The notes below the pieces were generated by a model. It ran no database searches and had not been told where the DNA came from. It saw only the letters and a program-made list of their open reading frames with translations. This document shows, piece after piece, positions 1 to 11,130 of a DNA stretch of 64,000 nucleotides. Location: positions 40,109,786-40,173,785 of the forward strand of contig QCXZ01000041.1 of NCBI GenBank assembly GCA_025024175.1, written 5' to 3'. Every line of letters starts with the position of its first letter. Position 1 is the first letter of the stretch. The DNA comes from Rhyzopertha dominica (taxonomy: Eukaryota; Arthropoda; Insecta; Coleoptera; Bostrichidae). The position numbers were made by a program, and so were the translations under genes.

Positions 1-1
1 A

Positions 2-227
2 ATGTCAACTGAGACATCTACTCGTGATACGTCGGATCCTTCTGCTTTTATTTCAACGGAACCTCAAGATTTAGAGACCATGCTGTCGGTTAGAGGACAT
101 CAGCACGTGGAAGTTTGTCGATGTTCCACAACAACTGCTCTTGCTCCACCACCCATACCACTGTGTGCTGCACCGGGGGCACATTGTCTTTGTTGCACCT
201 GTAGCCAGCCTGGGCAGCCACCTTCTG
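2..227 (+). CDS. Gene 1, first visible exon (Cys/Pro-rich)
   Basis: The frame is open from the window edge and encodes a Ser/Thr-rich start followed by a Cys/Pro-rich segment with several CxC and CC pairs. The exon ends at the donor CTG|GTAAAC in phase 1. The frame closes 31 bases after the donor. The ATG at position 2 may be the start codon or an internal Met. Confidence 0.5.
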
Positions 228-3200
228 GTAAACAGTACTGTTTTTTGTTAAAAGATTAGAATCATTAACAAGCAAATTGTTCTTGGGTCAAATTGGACAC
301 TTAGAGGTCAAGTTTTTTACCTAATGGAGATAGGCGAAAATTGACATCGATTCTGAGAGTCAATTCTAATAAGAAACTCAATGGTAACAACCGCAGTCTG
401 ATATCTAACATAGTATCGGAAATAGAGGGCAATTTTCAAAAATCTGCATTTTGGGAATATGTGTAAATTTTTGCTGTTGGAAATTTTGAATTTCTGTAAA
501 AACATTCCCAAAGCACTTTTTTGCGTAGATTCCAATGTCATTTTCAAAATGAGTACAGTGTCACGTGAAAAAGTTATCGGATCAAACTTAATTTTTTTAA
601 ATAGCACATGCTGCATTTTTTATCTGGATAGAGTTTCGAATCACCATTCCAAAAATATAGCACACTTTGTGCTCTGCTTTGAACTACATATGGCCGGTTT
701 CATAAACACGGAATAATTTGATCGCGGTGTTAACCTCGGATCAAACCATGGCAACACCGCTAAGAATGGTTAAGATTCGTGGTTACCATGGTTTGATCCG
801 AGGTTAACACCGTGATCAAACTCATCCGCGTTTGTGCAACTGGTCCATAGCTTTTCATACTTCTGCCTGTGCATACTTTGATACAGCGGTTCTAAAATTT
901 AGTTGTAAAAATCGCTAGCCTGGGTTTGAATAAATAACTNCATATCAAAGGGATATTGTGTATTTACCGTATGTTATTTCTAATGTAATGTCTTTTTAAA
1001 TTTCCAATTGTTCCAAGAAATTAAGTTTTCCTTTTCTTTCACTACATAAGATTTTGTTGTTTTGATTTAAAGAATAATTATTTTTGATACAATGGTTAGT
1101 AAAGCTGTTGTGCTTTTATATAAGTTTATACTTGGAATGTGCTGTTTAATCCTATTTTTAGTGGCTTTACCTGATTGTCCCCTGTATAAAGTATCACATT
1201 GCATGTATTTTAATTCATAAATACCACTTTTATTTAATATATTTGTTTTAGACTTGTTATTAACTAGAAGATTCCCAGAATTACACTTGTTTATTATCTA
1301 TGTTATCTATTGAACCTATTTTTAAAACAATGTACAACATTCTTTGTATTAAAAAAGCTTTATAATAAAAAAAACATGGAAACTATGCAAAAGAAATTTC
1401 CACATATTAAAAATAAAGAATGTGGAGTAAATTCTGTTAGGTCAAGACAATTGTTAAAGCTGTCTAATAAAATATGTAAAGTACATTCAAACAATCAGCT
1501 TGTTTACAAGTTATTTAATTGATTCAGAATATTTCACAATGAGTGCACCTTCAAAAGCATTCAGGAATTTAAGTTTTGAATAATCTTATTTAACTTAGTA
1601 CCCATTGCTTCATGATATAAATTTTTTGAAAGCAAGCGTTTAGTTATTGTTTTCTCATTTTATAAATGTTCTAAGGGGAGTGATTCTAGTGCTTTGCCTG
1701 TAACTGTTAAGGTTGTTATATTTATTATAGGTAGGTTAAAAATGGAGTGTATAATTAGTTATATAAACCCTTAATTATTCTTTGTGAATCCATTAGCTGA
1801 AAAATATACAAGGTTAGCCAAAATGAATTAACTTTACTGGAAAATGTCTTTAACAAAAGTTTTTTTGATAATTATTTTTCATTGTTTAGCTTACTTTTTG
1901 TACATCATCACATTTTATTCATCGCAGCAACTTTTTTTAAATGGCAACTCGATTTGTATTGCTCTGTTTATCCTTGAAATGACCTGGTATTTTGAATGGT
2001 TTGATAATTTTTTTGTAAAAAATTGTGTGTCTAAATAAACACTAAAAAGTGTTATCAAAGCAGGTTTGCAGGAGCTAATAGTGCGTAATACTTTATTTGC
2101 TTAAATAAATCCTTTCATCAGATTTATTATTCAAACTGCAGATCTCCTGCAGCTCTGGCATAGAAATTGCACAAAGAATTTTGCAGGCAGTTAGGCGACA
2201 TTTCATTTACTTCCTGTCTAATTCTGACTTCCACCTATAGCTTTTTTGCTTGGTTTTTCTTTTTGCACCTAACTTTTTAAATGAATGTAGAGGAAAAAAT
2301 TCATTGGATAATCGATAATGGATCATCACAATTATTTGACTTATAATTTATTATTCTTCCACAACACGGCGTCATTTATATTCTGGCTGCTGCTTCTATG
2401 AAATTATAAAATATAAACCACACCATATCTTTATGAAAGTATTACCTTTTAATCGGGTGTACACAATATCAATGTAAGATTAAGGGGAGCGCTCATACAA
2501 TCAATTCATCATTTTCAATTATTCAAGTGTTCATATATACACTAAAATTATAAATCAATTTTCCTATAATATTAAAATACATACTGCAGACAATCAGAAA
2601 ATTCTGAAGAGATACAATCCCGGGGATAGATCTACATTTATTTTTATACAATTTCTTTTAGAAATTTTTATTTTATGTATTACCTTTAAGGGATTCATAA
2701 AATTTTATAAGCAGAAAATAACTCTTGATTAACCAGCTTTGTCCTTGAATATATTCGTGCCTATTTTATGAAAAATAGATTGATTTTGAGAAACCATCTT
2801 TATGCTATTATTTCCCAAGAACAAACTTTATGTCTGTGTCAAACATGACAAAAATTGTAAATAGATTCCACTAAATAATTATCTTTAATATTTCTTGATG
2901 AAGGTGGACATCAGAGCCGTAGAAATTTCCTAGAAGAAAAGCAGAAAAGCTTTTTATGCAGTTTATTGCAAAAATCTGGTAAAAAGAGATTAAAGGATAA
3001 ACAACCCTTGGAGCTGTATAAGATGAATATAACTCAACCTGCGGATGACCATAGTCCACCTCGTGTAAATTCAATAATTCAAAATGATATGGGACTAGAT
3101 TAATTAGCATTTGTTTTATTTCTAGAAACTAGTATTTGATTTGGTTGAGGAACTGCCTAAACCGTCTAAGCACAACCAAAGTACGAACACACATGTTCCC

Positions 3201-6200
3201 ACATTATCTCATGCATGCACGCAAAATTGTAGGCATGTGAACAAATCACAGTGTTGTCAAACTCAGTATGGTTACAGATCACAATGTTGTCAAACTCATT
3301 GTGGATGCGAATCGAAGTATTGTCAAACACGTTGTAACTGTAACAATAAGTACTCTCAGTATGTAGACGAACATTTAGAGAATCTTAACGCTATGCAAAA
3401 ACCGATTAACTTCGAGGCGAATTACAACGGGGTACATAAACATAATATAAACGGGTTGCGACAAGATGATCCGAAAGGAATGGTTGTTTCACACAATATA
3501 CCGCATAAATCTGGAAAAAGCTATTCCCAGACCACATATTATAATGATGATAAAGGAATGGCAAGAGTAGATGTTTATTATTTTGATCATGGCAATTCAG
3601 CGTGAGTATTTAGGTATTTGCTACTTTATGCATACATGTTTATTTTTAGGTATTATCGTACAACAGATGAGCCCCCTTTAATAATGACAGAAATTTTAGC
3701 AGAGAAAACTGATAATTATACAACGAAATTTTGGGCTGAACTGTTTGGAACTGTCCACATAGGATTTGCATTTATAACTTCATTTATTTTGCAATTTTTT
3801 AGGTAAATGTATTCTTAAATTAATTTTATAGTCTACTCTCCATGTATAGGGCGGAGTATTTTCATTGGAATAGCAAGGTTCTGGCTAAAAGGTACGAGAT
3901 AAAAAACAAAAAATGTGTAGGTGAAACATATCTTTTTGCATATGGGTTGCTTTGGACACTGCTTTGATTATGTATGCCAGATTGCACTACTATTGTCTTT
4001 ATCATGTTATATAGAGTTTACTGAAATCTAAAGGAAAGTTATTGTAACATATAAATCATTATATATCATTTTACTTCCACATCCAACGGATGGGAAGTAT
4101 TGTATCGCGAAAAAAAATTTCAAAAATTTTTATTTGCTCATACGCTTTAAAATGGTCGAAAACGCAAAAACACAAAATTTGAGCAAAAAAAATTCTTGTC
4201 TGTGTGTCTGTGGTATTGTTTGTAGACATGATAACTTTCGAAAGACTTAATATATGAACTTGAAATTTGGCAAACGTATAAATCTCAACTACCCAATGCG
4301 ACCTATTGTTTGTGAGGTAAGTAGGGTATCGGGTAGGGGGCGAAATTGGGGGTGTAACTACCCTTTTTGCAAATTTTAATTTTTTTATATTTTTTTTGTT
4401 TTAGTATGGGTTTAGTAGTACAACTGTGAGTATTATTAGCAAATACAGCAAACTGTTTAGAAGATATTAGCAAACAAGCGTCACTTAAAGAAAATGGTTT
4501 TTCTTAAATATCTCCGAATATATTTAATATATTCAAGAAATGAAAATGCCATCAGATAGGAAATAAAATTTCTCACAAAAAGTGTCTTAGAAAATTTATC
4601 CAAAATTTTGACATTTTCGAAATATTTCCAAGAAACCTATTTTGGACCCTGCTTGCACGATTTTTTAAAAATTTTGGTATTATATAGAAAATCAAATTTC
4701 TGATCAGAAAGCGCTCTTGTATTTTTTTTTGTTAAGTTAATAATTTTCGAGTTATTTGGAAAAAAACGATTTTAAAAATGTATATATTTTTGCTAATATC
4801 ACGAGGACTGTTTGTCTTTGAAAAATGTGTAGAGAGAAAAAATTCTCAAAACCTGATAACTAATCGTACAGTATAAGAAATAAAAACGTAAATGTCATTT
4901 TGACAATTGGATGTGGAAGTATTGATTCAATTCGCAGCGGTTTTTATGTAGGTAAAGACAATAATCTACAGGGGTTTCTATTTCAGAAAATTTAAGGAAA
5001 AAAGAATTATATTATTATATGCTACAGAAAAAAGTACCTAATTAAAAATATTTACACATTTTTTTAAGAACTATTATAGCAGCAGAGAGGGTCAATAGGG
5101 ATAGGATTGGACATAATATTGTAAACTTAGAAAAAGATAATGTAACACCTATGTTTAGTTTCTCTGTCTCTTAATATTTAGCCTGTTCTTTGCAATTCCA
5201 ATGATAATGGCTTACCCTTGCCGTATCAGGTGGCATTCAATAGCTCAGTAAGTAAAATGAGAAACAAAAACCAAGAAAATTTTCAAACAAATTGGTGCAA
5301 TTGTGAAGCACTATTTTCAATTTGTATTTATGTATATTTGGCTTCATTTTTGCTATGAGGTATTTGTTTAGGAGGTTCTTGTGACATTTAAACAGCCACT
5401 AAAAGGTTTATCTTGGCATGGGTAGATGATTTTACATTACATTATATTTACATAACATTCATTGCAATTTTTATTCATTTTTGTTAATAATAGTAATAAT
5501 ACCTTACATAGATGATGTGAGCAATCCCATTAAATAATAAAACACTATTTTGTTATAAATCTTAAAGTTGTCACTATGCCACATTCACGAACTAAATAAA
5601 TTAATATAATAGTGTAAATCATTGTACGAACGAGCAATGATAATTCATGAGTTTAAGCTATGTTGATTCTTAAAAACTAATATTGTCATAGAATAAATCA
5701 ATATTTTTGCTACTAACATAATTATTAAAAATGTCAACAAATAATTATTGTTGAACTAAGATGGTGGTAAGGGTTTGGTATCTCTATTAATTGTTCATGT
5801 GACACATGTGCTCTACTGTTAACTTTAAGTTTTGTAAAGTACTAGCTAATAAGTTTTTTTATATTAATTACTGTTACTATCAAAACTCTTTTATTAAATT
5901 TACATTATTTATATTCTGTGCCAAATACTTTTAAGTTCAGGACAAGGATAGTGTGTGCATTATTTTAATTAAAATTTGTTTAGTAGATAAACAGTTATTT
6001 GTCCAATAGTAATTAATAATAGAAGTACTCCAAATTAGACATCATAAGTTGATACTTTATTCTTTAAAAAGTTTTTCCAATTGAATACACAAGTTGCTAG
6101 AATCATCTTTGTACTAGTGTATTGAAATGGTAAACTTTTTGAAGAATAAAGTATCAATTTGTGATGTCTAATTTGGAGAACTTCTATTATTAAATTTTGT

Positions 6201-7347
6201 TTATTTAAAAGTTTTCTTTGTTTTTTTTGTGAAAAATTCAACTTTCTATTGTTTGAGCTTTTTTACTACAGGGTAGTCATTCGGAAAGCTATTGTGGTTT
6301 TTTTTTATTTTTACATTTGGGGAACCTTAATAAAAAAATTAAAAAACAGTAAATTTTACATATGAAAACTCCTATGACTCATCGATATCTTATCATACTT
6401 AAGCAATTGATCACAAAAATTTCTTATTATGAATAGTTGTTCATTCATTAAAATAATTTATGACTTTCATAATATTCGAAGTATTTCACCAGTGAGCATT
6501 NCTAAGAATAATCTTAGAGAAAATATACAAACCTACAAAATCAATGATGATAATATGATGTGGTCGAAGTCTTCTTCTGTCTGTATTAATTTATTAATNT
6601 AATTCAGATGACTTAAGATCACTTTAAAAAAAAATTATTCATTAATTCTGTATCAAGTTGATTTGAAATAATTATACTTGTTCGTTGTAACTCTGGAATT
6701 CTCCTTATCGCTCTTTCTATAAAAACAATATTATTCTCACCTTTTACTCTTATATTTACTTATTTTTAATTTTTTTTTTTTGAATTGACTATATCGGCCT
6801 GGGTGGTTTTATATTATACATTCTTTAAAATTATTCTGCTGTTTTTTCCATCTTTTCATTTAACAACCATTTACCATAATGAAGCCAAATATTTTTAACA
6901 GAAAATCTGAAATGCTGCCATCTGGCTTTACCTAATTAAATAATTGGAAGAGTTTTTACAAGTTAGTGTTTTATTATCGCTAAATCTATACTCTTATTTC
7001 TTTCCAGATTTATCTTGTACACTATAGTAAGACCATTAACAGTAGGACTTATCCAGCTAGGATCCGATTATTTTTTCAAGCCATGCCTGGCTGTTATTTT
7101 TAATGCTATAATTCAACCTCCATTGATATTTTTATTTAACATCGCTACTTCACTTAGAGACTTATGTGATCCAATTGCCGAGGCAATCGGTTATTTCTTA
7201 AGAGAAATTGCTGTATTATTGAGAGCAATAAGGTTAGTTGATTTAAAGAAGGAAAGTTGTCGCAGGCCAAGATATGAAGTCGTATGTGAATGCGGCAAAA
7301 GTAAAAAAGAAGACAGAAAACTTAATCCGGAAGAAGTAAAAGCATAA
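2..7347 (+). CDS. Five-exon gene for a cysteine-rich membrane protein (family not recognised)
   Basis: This gene model joins exons 2-227, 2904-3064, 3126-3601, 3650-3802 and 7008-7347. Every junction has GT-AG ends and the phases match (1, 0, 2, 2), giving 451 codons if translation starts at the ATG at position 2. That ATG is at the window edge, so the true start may lie further upstream. The N-terminal third is rich in Cys and Pro. Residues about 170-202 are three 11-residue Cys-rich repeats. Residues about 321-350 and 361-390 are long hydrophobic stretches, probably membrane segments, and a basic, charged tail ends the protein. The function is unknown. The C-terminal hydrophobic part looks the most constrained, because it has no low-complexity sequence and is encoded across two exons. 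A weaker alternative is a shorter product starting at the ATG at 3023 in exon 2. Confidence 0.62.
228..2903 (+). other. Gene 1 intron 1
   Basis: This 2.7-kb AT-rich stretch between the first two exons of gene 1 contains no convincing coding sequence. The only structured element I see is the hairpin at 720-817. Short ORFs at 1310-1522 and 1844-2038 are AT-rich and look like chance. Confidence 0.45.
720..817. repeat. Near-perfect hairpin, about 36-bp arms
   Basis: The left arm at 720-755 is the reverse complement of the right arm at 782-817 with two mismatches, around a 26-base spacer. Each arm holds the core GGTGTTAACCTCGG. The near-identity of the arms suggests a young insertion or gene conversion. 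It resembles a tiny foldback/MITE; no clear target duplication is visible. Confidence 0.75.
2904..3064 (+). CDS. Gene 1 exon 2
   Basis: The acceptor is GAAG|GTGG and the donor CGT|GTAAAT. The exon encodes a basic, Lys-rich segment with no stop and joins exon 1 to exon 3 in frame (phase 1 in, phase 0 out). The polypyrimidine tract at the acceptor is weak. An in-frame ATG at 3023 could serve as an alternative start. The open frame extends back to 2879. Confidence 0.5.
3126..3601 (+). CDS. Gene 1 exon 3 with Cys-rich tandem repeats
   Basis: The acceptor TTTCTAG|AAACTA is strong and follows a 61-bp intron. The donor is CAGC|GTGAGT. The 158 codons include three direct 33-bp repeats at 3246-3344. 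Each codes for an 11-residue Cys-rich unit of the type S-Q-C-C-Q-T-x-x-G-x-x. A polar Asn/His/Lys-rich linker follows. Confidence 0.75.
3246..3344 (+). repeat. Three in-frame 33-bp tandem repeats
   Basis: Units at 3246-3278, 3279-3311 and 3312-3344 are similar at the DNA level and share a core of the form TGTTGTCAAAC or TATTGTCAAAC. The first two units keep a CC pair; the third has YC. They expand a Cys-rich stretch of gene 1. Confidence 0.8.
3650..3802 (+). CDS. Gene 1 exon 4 (start of hydrophobic region)
   Basis: A 48-bp intron at 3602-3649 precedes this exon, which begins after TTTTTAG. It encodes an acidic segment and then a strongly hydrophobic run that probably forms a membrane span together with the start of the next exon. 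The donor TTTTTTAG|GTAAAT leaves phase 2. Confidence 0.75.
4072..4945. repeat. Dispersed repeat with short inverted ends
   Basis: The segment opens with ACTTCCACATCCAA at about 4073 and carries the inverse TTGGATGTGGAAGT at about 4907-4920, suggesting a non-autonomous element about 0.85 kb long. Its 3' 300 bp recur in direct orientation at about 49775-50075 in SARDH intron 8. Similarity in the second copy runs a little past the inverted end, so the exact border is uncertain. It has no ORF. Confidence 0.6.
6013..6193. mobile_element. 181-bp foldback / MITE-like inverted repeat
   Basis: Arms of about 77 bp (6013-6089 and about 6115-6193) are reverse complements with few mismatches and include CTCCAAATTAGACATCA. 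The whole unit is almost only terminal inverted repeat, as in a small non-autonomous DNA transposon. Confidence 0.75.
7008..7347 (+). CDS. Gene 1 last exon (hydrophobic core and charged tail)
   Basis: The exon starts after TTTCCAG and completes an Arg codon in phase with exon 4. It continues the hydrophobic region (residues about 340-415: two or three long apolar helices, with the motifs IVRPL and QPPLIF). It then ends in a Lys/Glu-rich tail with a CEC motif and a TAA stop at 7345-7347. Confidence 0.8.
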
Positions 7348-8557
7348 ATGGCTTATTGTTTTTGTTGATTAAGTACTATACTAGAATATACGGTCTATTT
7401 ATGCATTTATACTAAGTACTGAGAAACATTTGATGAAAAATATATAAACATATTTTTTTAACATATCTTTAATTCTGTATTCATAGCTTAACAAATATTT
7501 CGTTTATTCTCAGAATCCAAGTAGATTAATAGTAATTACTATATCCTACATCTAAAAAATTGTCCTTCAGCTGTGTTCAGGGTAAAGAAAATAATTTTAT
7601 TGTTAATTGCTTTTACTAAATACCCCTCTGCTGCTTATAATTCTAAACAAAGTTTGCGCTTTATGCCCAAGAAAAGAAACCATCACAATGTAAAAACATA
7701 TTGGTGTGTTCAAATGCTATTAACAAAAATGGCAATGCTGTCAAGTTTGGGTTGTTTTACAGTTCCCGAAAGGATGCTTTCTCCTTATTGGTTATAATAG
7801 ATTTCAATGCATATTCAGAAGTTTTGTATGAACACCTAATTCATTGTGCATATATAGCACATGGATTTCAGTAAATATTTCGATCAAAACTAAAAAAAAA
7901 ATCTTTGAGGATTCAAATTTTCAAATTCAAATTTTTACTGGTTACAAAAGTTCAAAGTTTTCAAATCCTTGAATAATCAGACCACATTAATCAGTTAACA
8001 GGCTTCCCGTTAATCGAGTAAATTACTTAATCTCATGCTTGGAAGCTTACAAAGTGATATTATTTGAGTATAGGGACTTTCATATTACAAAATACAGACA
8101 ATGAAGTGCTCATAAATAATTGTAAGGTTTTTAATAACACTGTCAATGATGATTGCAGTGTGCTGTTCAGCAGTTACTAAGAATTTGATGATTATAAAAA
8201 ACAGCTTTCATACAAACGATAAAATCAATCAGTTTTGTGGCAGACCTAACATGATGAATGATGAGTATACCTTATTGTCAAACAATTTTAACAGCTTTAA
8301 TTCATTAAACGTACTACTTTAACAATACTGTTACAGTCATTAAATATTTTACAATAAAGCAAATCATTGTCCATATTTTTGCCCTAAAATGGCGGATGAA
8401 AGGAAAACCATAGAAACCAAACAAGGCATATCCCATATTAATGGCATGACAATCAATATCATACTATTTTCTATGCACACAATTATCTATTAATAATTTC
8501 CGACACAGCACTCATTAAAAGAAACACAATAAATTAAATATCTTCAACAGAGACTGT
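7348..8557. other. Intergenic, no gene seen
   Basis: This is AT-rich 3' flank of gene 1. The ORF at 7573-7797 lacks a recognisable domain and is probably chance. A possible poly(A)-type signal AATATA lies near 7440. Confidence 0.4.
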
Positions 8558-9065
8558 TCACTTACACCACCGCAAAACAGTAGACAGGTTCTCCATGTTT
8601 ATGGACTCATCGGCAATACAAGTATGTGTCGTCAGCGTAATGGTGGACTGATATATCGGCCAATCGATTTTGAAAATCGCTAATGTCAATAGAGAAAAGG
8701 AACGGCCCCAGCATAGAACTTTGCAACACGCAGCTGATGTTTCACAACTGCTCGACCAAACAACACCTGAACCATGTTCCACCTTGACTGTCTGAGAGCG
8801 CATTGATAAATAAATTAGAAGTGCATTGGCGGTGCTGTGATCACCCCTGAAACTAGACTGCACGTTAGGGATGATACTTTCTTTGGAAAGGTAGTTATAA
8901 AGTTGGTCCCTATATAACACATTTCTCCAAAATTTTAAACAACACTGGCAAACCACAGACTGGACGTAGGTCCTTTAAATGCGATGGCCTCGNACACTTC
9001 GGTAAAGGCACAATCATNCCCTTCTTNCAAGCAGCAGGAAACACATTTTGCTCTATAGAGGAATT
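8558..9065 (-). pseudogene. LINE reverse-transcriptase fragment
   Basis: Read right to left across frames, the segment shows the usual order of a Jockey-like non-LTR reverse transcriptase. First comes FPAAWKKGMIVPLPK near 9050, then RPV with a KILEKC block near 8930. A QSSFxGDHSTANALL block follows near 8860, an LGPFLFSIDISDF block near 8690 and the catalytic YADD motif (HYADDTYLY) near 8610. Frameshifts and stops break it and both ends are missing, so it is a dead fragment. Confidence 0.8.
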
Positions 9066-9534
9066 GAGTATATACAATAGTGAATCAATTACAAATTATA
9101 TTTGTATAAATAAAGAAAAATAAATTCTAGTCTCTTCATTTCTATGGCTATTCTAATTTTAAGCTATTTTATGTGCCTCAAAAGTTCATGCTTTTTCAAG
9201 CACTTATTGAGTTAATCCACACCTTAGTTAAGTATTGTTTTTATCAATAACTATTTAATGATTATCTTAATTTTTCGGTTGTGGCGGGNCTTTTTCTTCC
9301 TTTTTGAAAGTAATAGCTTTTTGTTTTAGTATTTTACGTTCCGGCCGTTCTTTTTGGCCTGTTTCAAAAATATTATTTTCACTGGGGGTTCTCTACATTG
9401 ATCGGTTTGCAAAGATGTATATGATGTGTCTGTATGTTGCGATATTATTTGCCTGTCGTGTTTTCGTATGCTCGTCGGGTGTCATCTTGTTCTAGGAACT
9501 AGACTAAATGAACATGAAATATTACAAGATATAT

Positions 9535-10566
9535 ACAGGGTCTGCCACCTAAAACTCCCCAGGCTTGTATTTTCTTTATTTTTTAACGTAGAACCTTAAG
9601 TTATATGTCAAATTGTAGGTCTTTTTAAACTCTTTAAAGATAGCTTGGTGTGAGTTCAAAAAAAATTTTGCAGATTGTCATATTTTGTATTTAAAGTTAA
9701 TTTTTGTAAATATTTTTTAACCTTACCTCGTATAATAAATATTGCTTCACAGTTGAATGCCAACTTTTGTCTTCTTCAATTTGCGTCATTACCATGTATG
9801 CGTAATATTTACTCCTTCTTAGTGAAAAACAAGAAAAACTAGTCGCCGCCATGTTCTTTAAATAGGGTTGTTCAGAATTTTTAAGTGTTAGTTTACTAGC
9901 TTATTACGGTACAAATTATGCCTACATACCCATCGCTGCACACAAAACCCCAAAATTTTAAGTAAATTAAAGTAAATCAAGTACAAAGTTCTTTCTAAAG
10001 AGAGATAGGCTAGGAAATGAAACCCTGTGACGAGGCTAGTACGCGATGTAGAAAACCAAACTAGCCTCATCACAGGGTTTCGCTTTCTAGCCTCTATCTC
10101 TTTAGAACGAACTTTGTACTTGATTTATTTAAAAGTTACTCAAAATTTTGGGGTTTTGTGTGCAGTGATGGGTGTGTAGGCATAATTTGTACCATAATAA
10201 GCTACTACACTAACACTTAAAAATTTGGGAACGGCCCTATAACAGAACATGGCGGAGACTAGTTTTTCTTGTTTTTCACTAAGAAGGAGTAAAAATTACG
10301 CATACATGGTAATGACACAAATTGAAGAACACAAAAATCGGTATCCAACTATGAAGCAATATTTACTATACGGGGTAAGGTTAAAAAATATTTACAAAAA
10401 TTAACTTTATTTGCAAAATATCACAATCTGCAAAAAAATTTTGGACCCTCACTATGCTATTTTTAAAGAGTTCAAAAATACCTACAATTTGACATATAAC
10501 TCAAGGTTGTAACTAAAAAAACAAAGAAAATACGAGCCTGGAGAGTTTTAGGTGGCGGACCTTGTA
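9535..10566. mobile_element. 1.03-kb foldback element, nested
   Basis: Almost the entire segment is one imperfect palindrome: arms of about 500 bp meet around 10050 with a spacer of about 20 bases. The ends read TACAGGGTCTGCCACC and the inverse GGTGGCGGACCTTGTA, with TA on each side as expected for TA-target elements. It has no coding capacity. It lies inside the long-TIR element at 9263-11439 and so arrived later. Confidence 0.85.
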
Positions 10567-10568
10567 TA

Positions 10569-11130
10569 CTATAACACTGCTATACCCGATAATTTGAATC
10601 TCCTTCCATCACGTTCTAATAGGACTGCTGATGGAAATGTATGTTCTAAAACCTCTAGTAACAATAAGGTACCAGAACTTGGAATTACTTCTGGTCGAGG
10701 AGAGGAGAGGAAGAATGCAGTTGTTACCAGTAATACCTGTGGCTCATCAGCAGCAAGTATGAACATGTTTTCAAAGAAAATAAGGCATTCGAATGAAAGC
10801 AATACGCCTGGTTTTGATTTGTCGTTTTTGCCTGTCCCAAGTGCTATCAATTCACCTATACTTCCAGATGATTTTCATGCTATTTTTTTTTGTCAGCTCT
10901 TGTATTCGTTTAGGAATTTCTCGTATTCTAAACAGACTAATGAATTAAGCAGGATCACTGCTTCCATTGCCTCATGCTACATCATCCAAGTCCAGTATGT
11001 CACATCCTGATATATCTCCTTCCATTATCAGTGCCGGAACATTTCTCACTAATTTCAATTTGAGCACAATCTTTCGAGAAATTAATAAGAATTCTGCTAT
11101 TTTACCGGACGTTTATCGTGATCAGGCCAG
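10569..11130 (+). pseudogene. Decayed coding segment of unknown type
   Basis: The frame open to 11010 and a neighbouring frame to about 11125 look coding: polar, Ser/Asn/Pro-rich, with a later segment resembling DxSPSIISAGTFLTNF. A frameshift near 10890 would join them. The segment lies inside the long-TIR element right of the foldback and may be its cargo or the remains of its protein. I recognise no domain. Confidence 0.3.

Larger units (their letters stand above)
3803..7007 (+). other. Gene 1 intron 4, repeat-bearing
   Basis: This 3.2-kb intron separates the last two exons. It holds the interspersed repeat at about 4072-4945 and the foldback at 6013-6193. The remainder is AT-rich without coding signal. 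The intron ends at a strong acceptor with a pyrimidine tract (TTTCTTTCCAG). Confidence 0.7.

Noticed and set aside
2871..3110. 79-codon minus-strand ORF
   Set aside because: It overlaps exon 2 of gene 1 on the other strand. The exon fits the phases of its neighbours, while this frame has no support.
7573..7797. 74-codon + strand ORF downstream of gene 1
   Set aside because: No domain or splice context; the neighbouring frame is no better. Left as intergenic.
10569..10850. 93-codon minus-strand ORF
   Set aside because: It is a mirror of the polar + strand frame, and its Leu/Val/Ser-rich composition is typical of an antisense frame.
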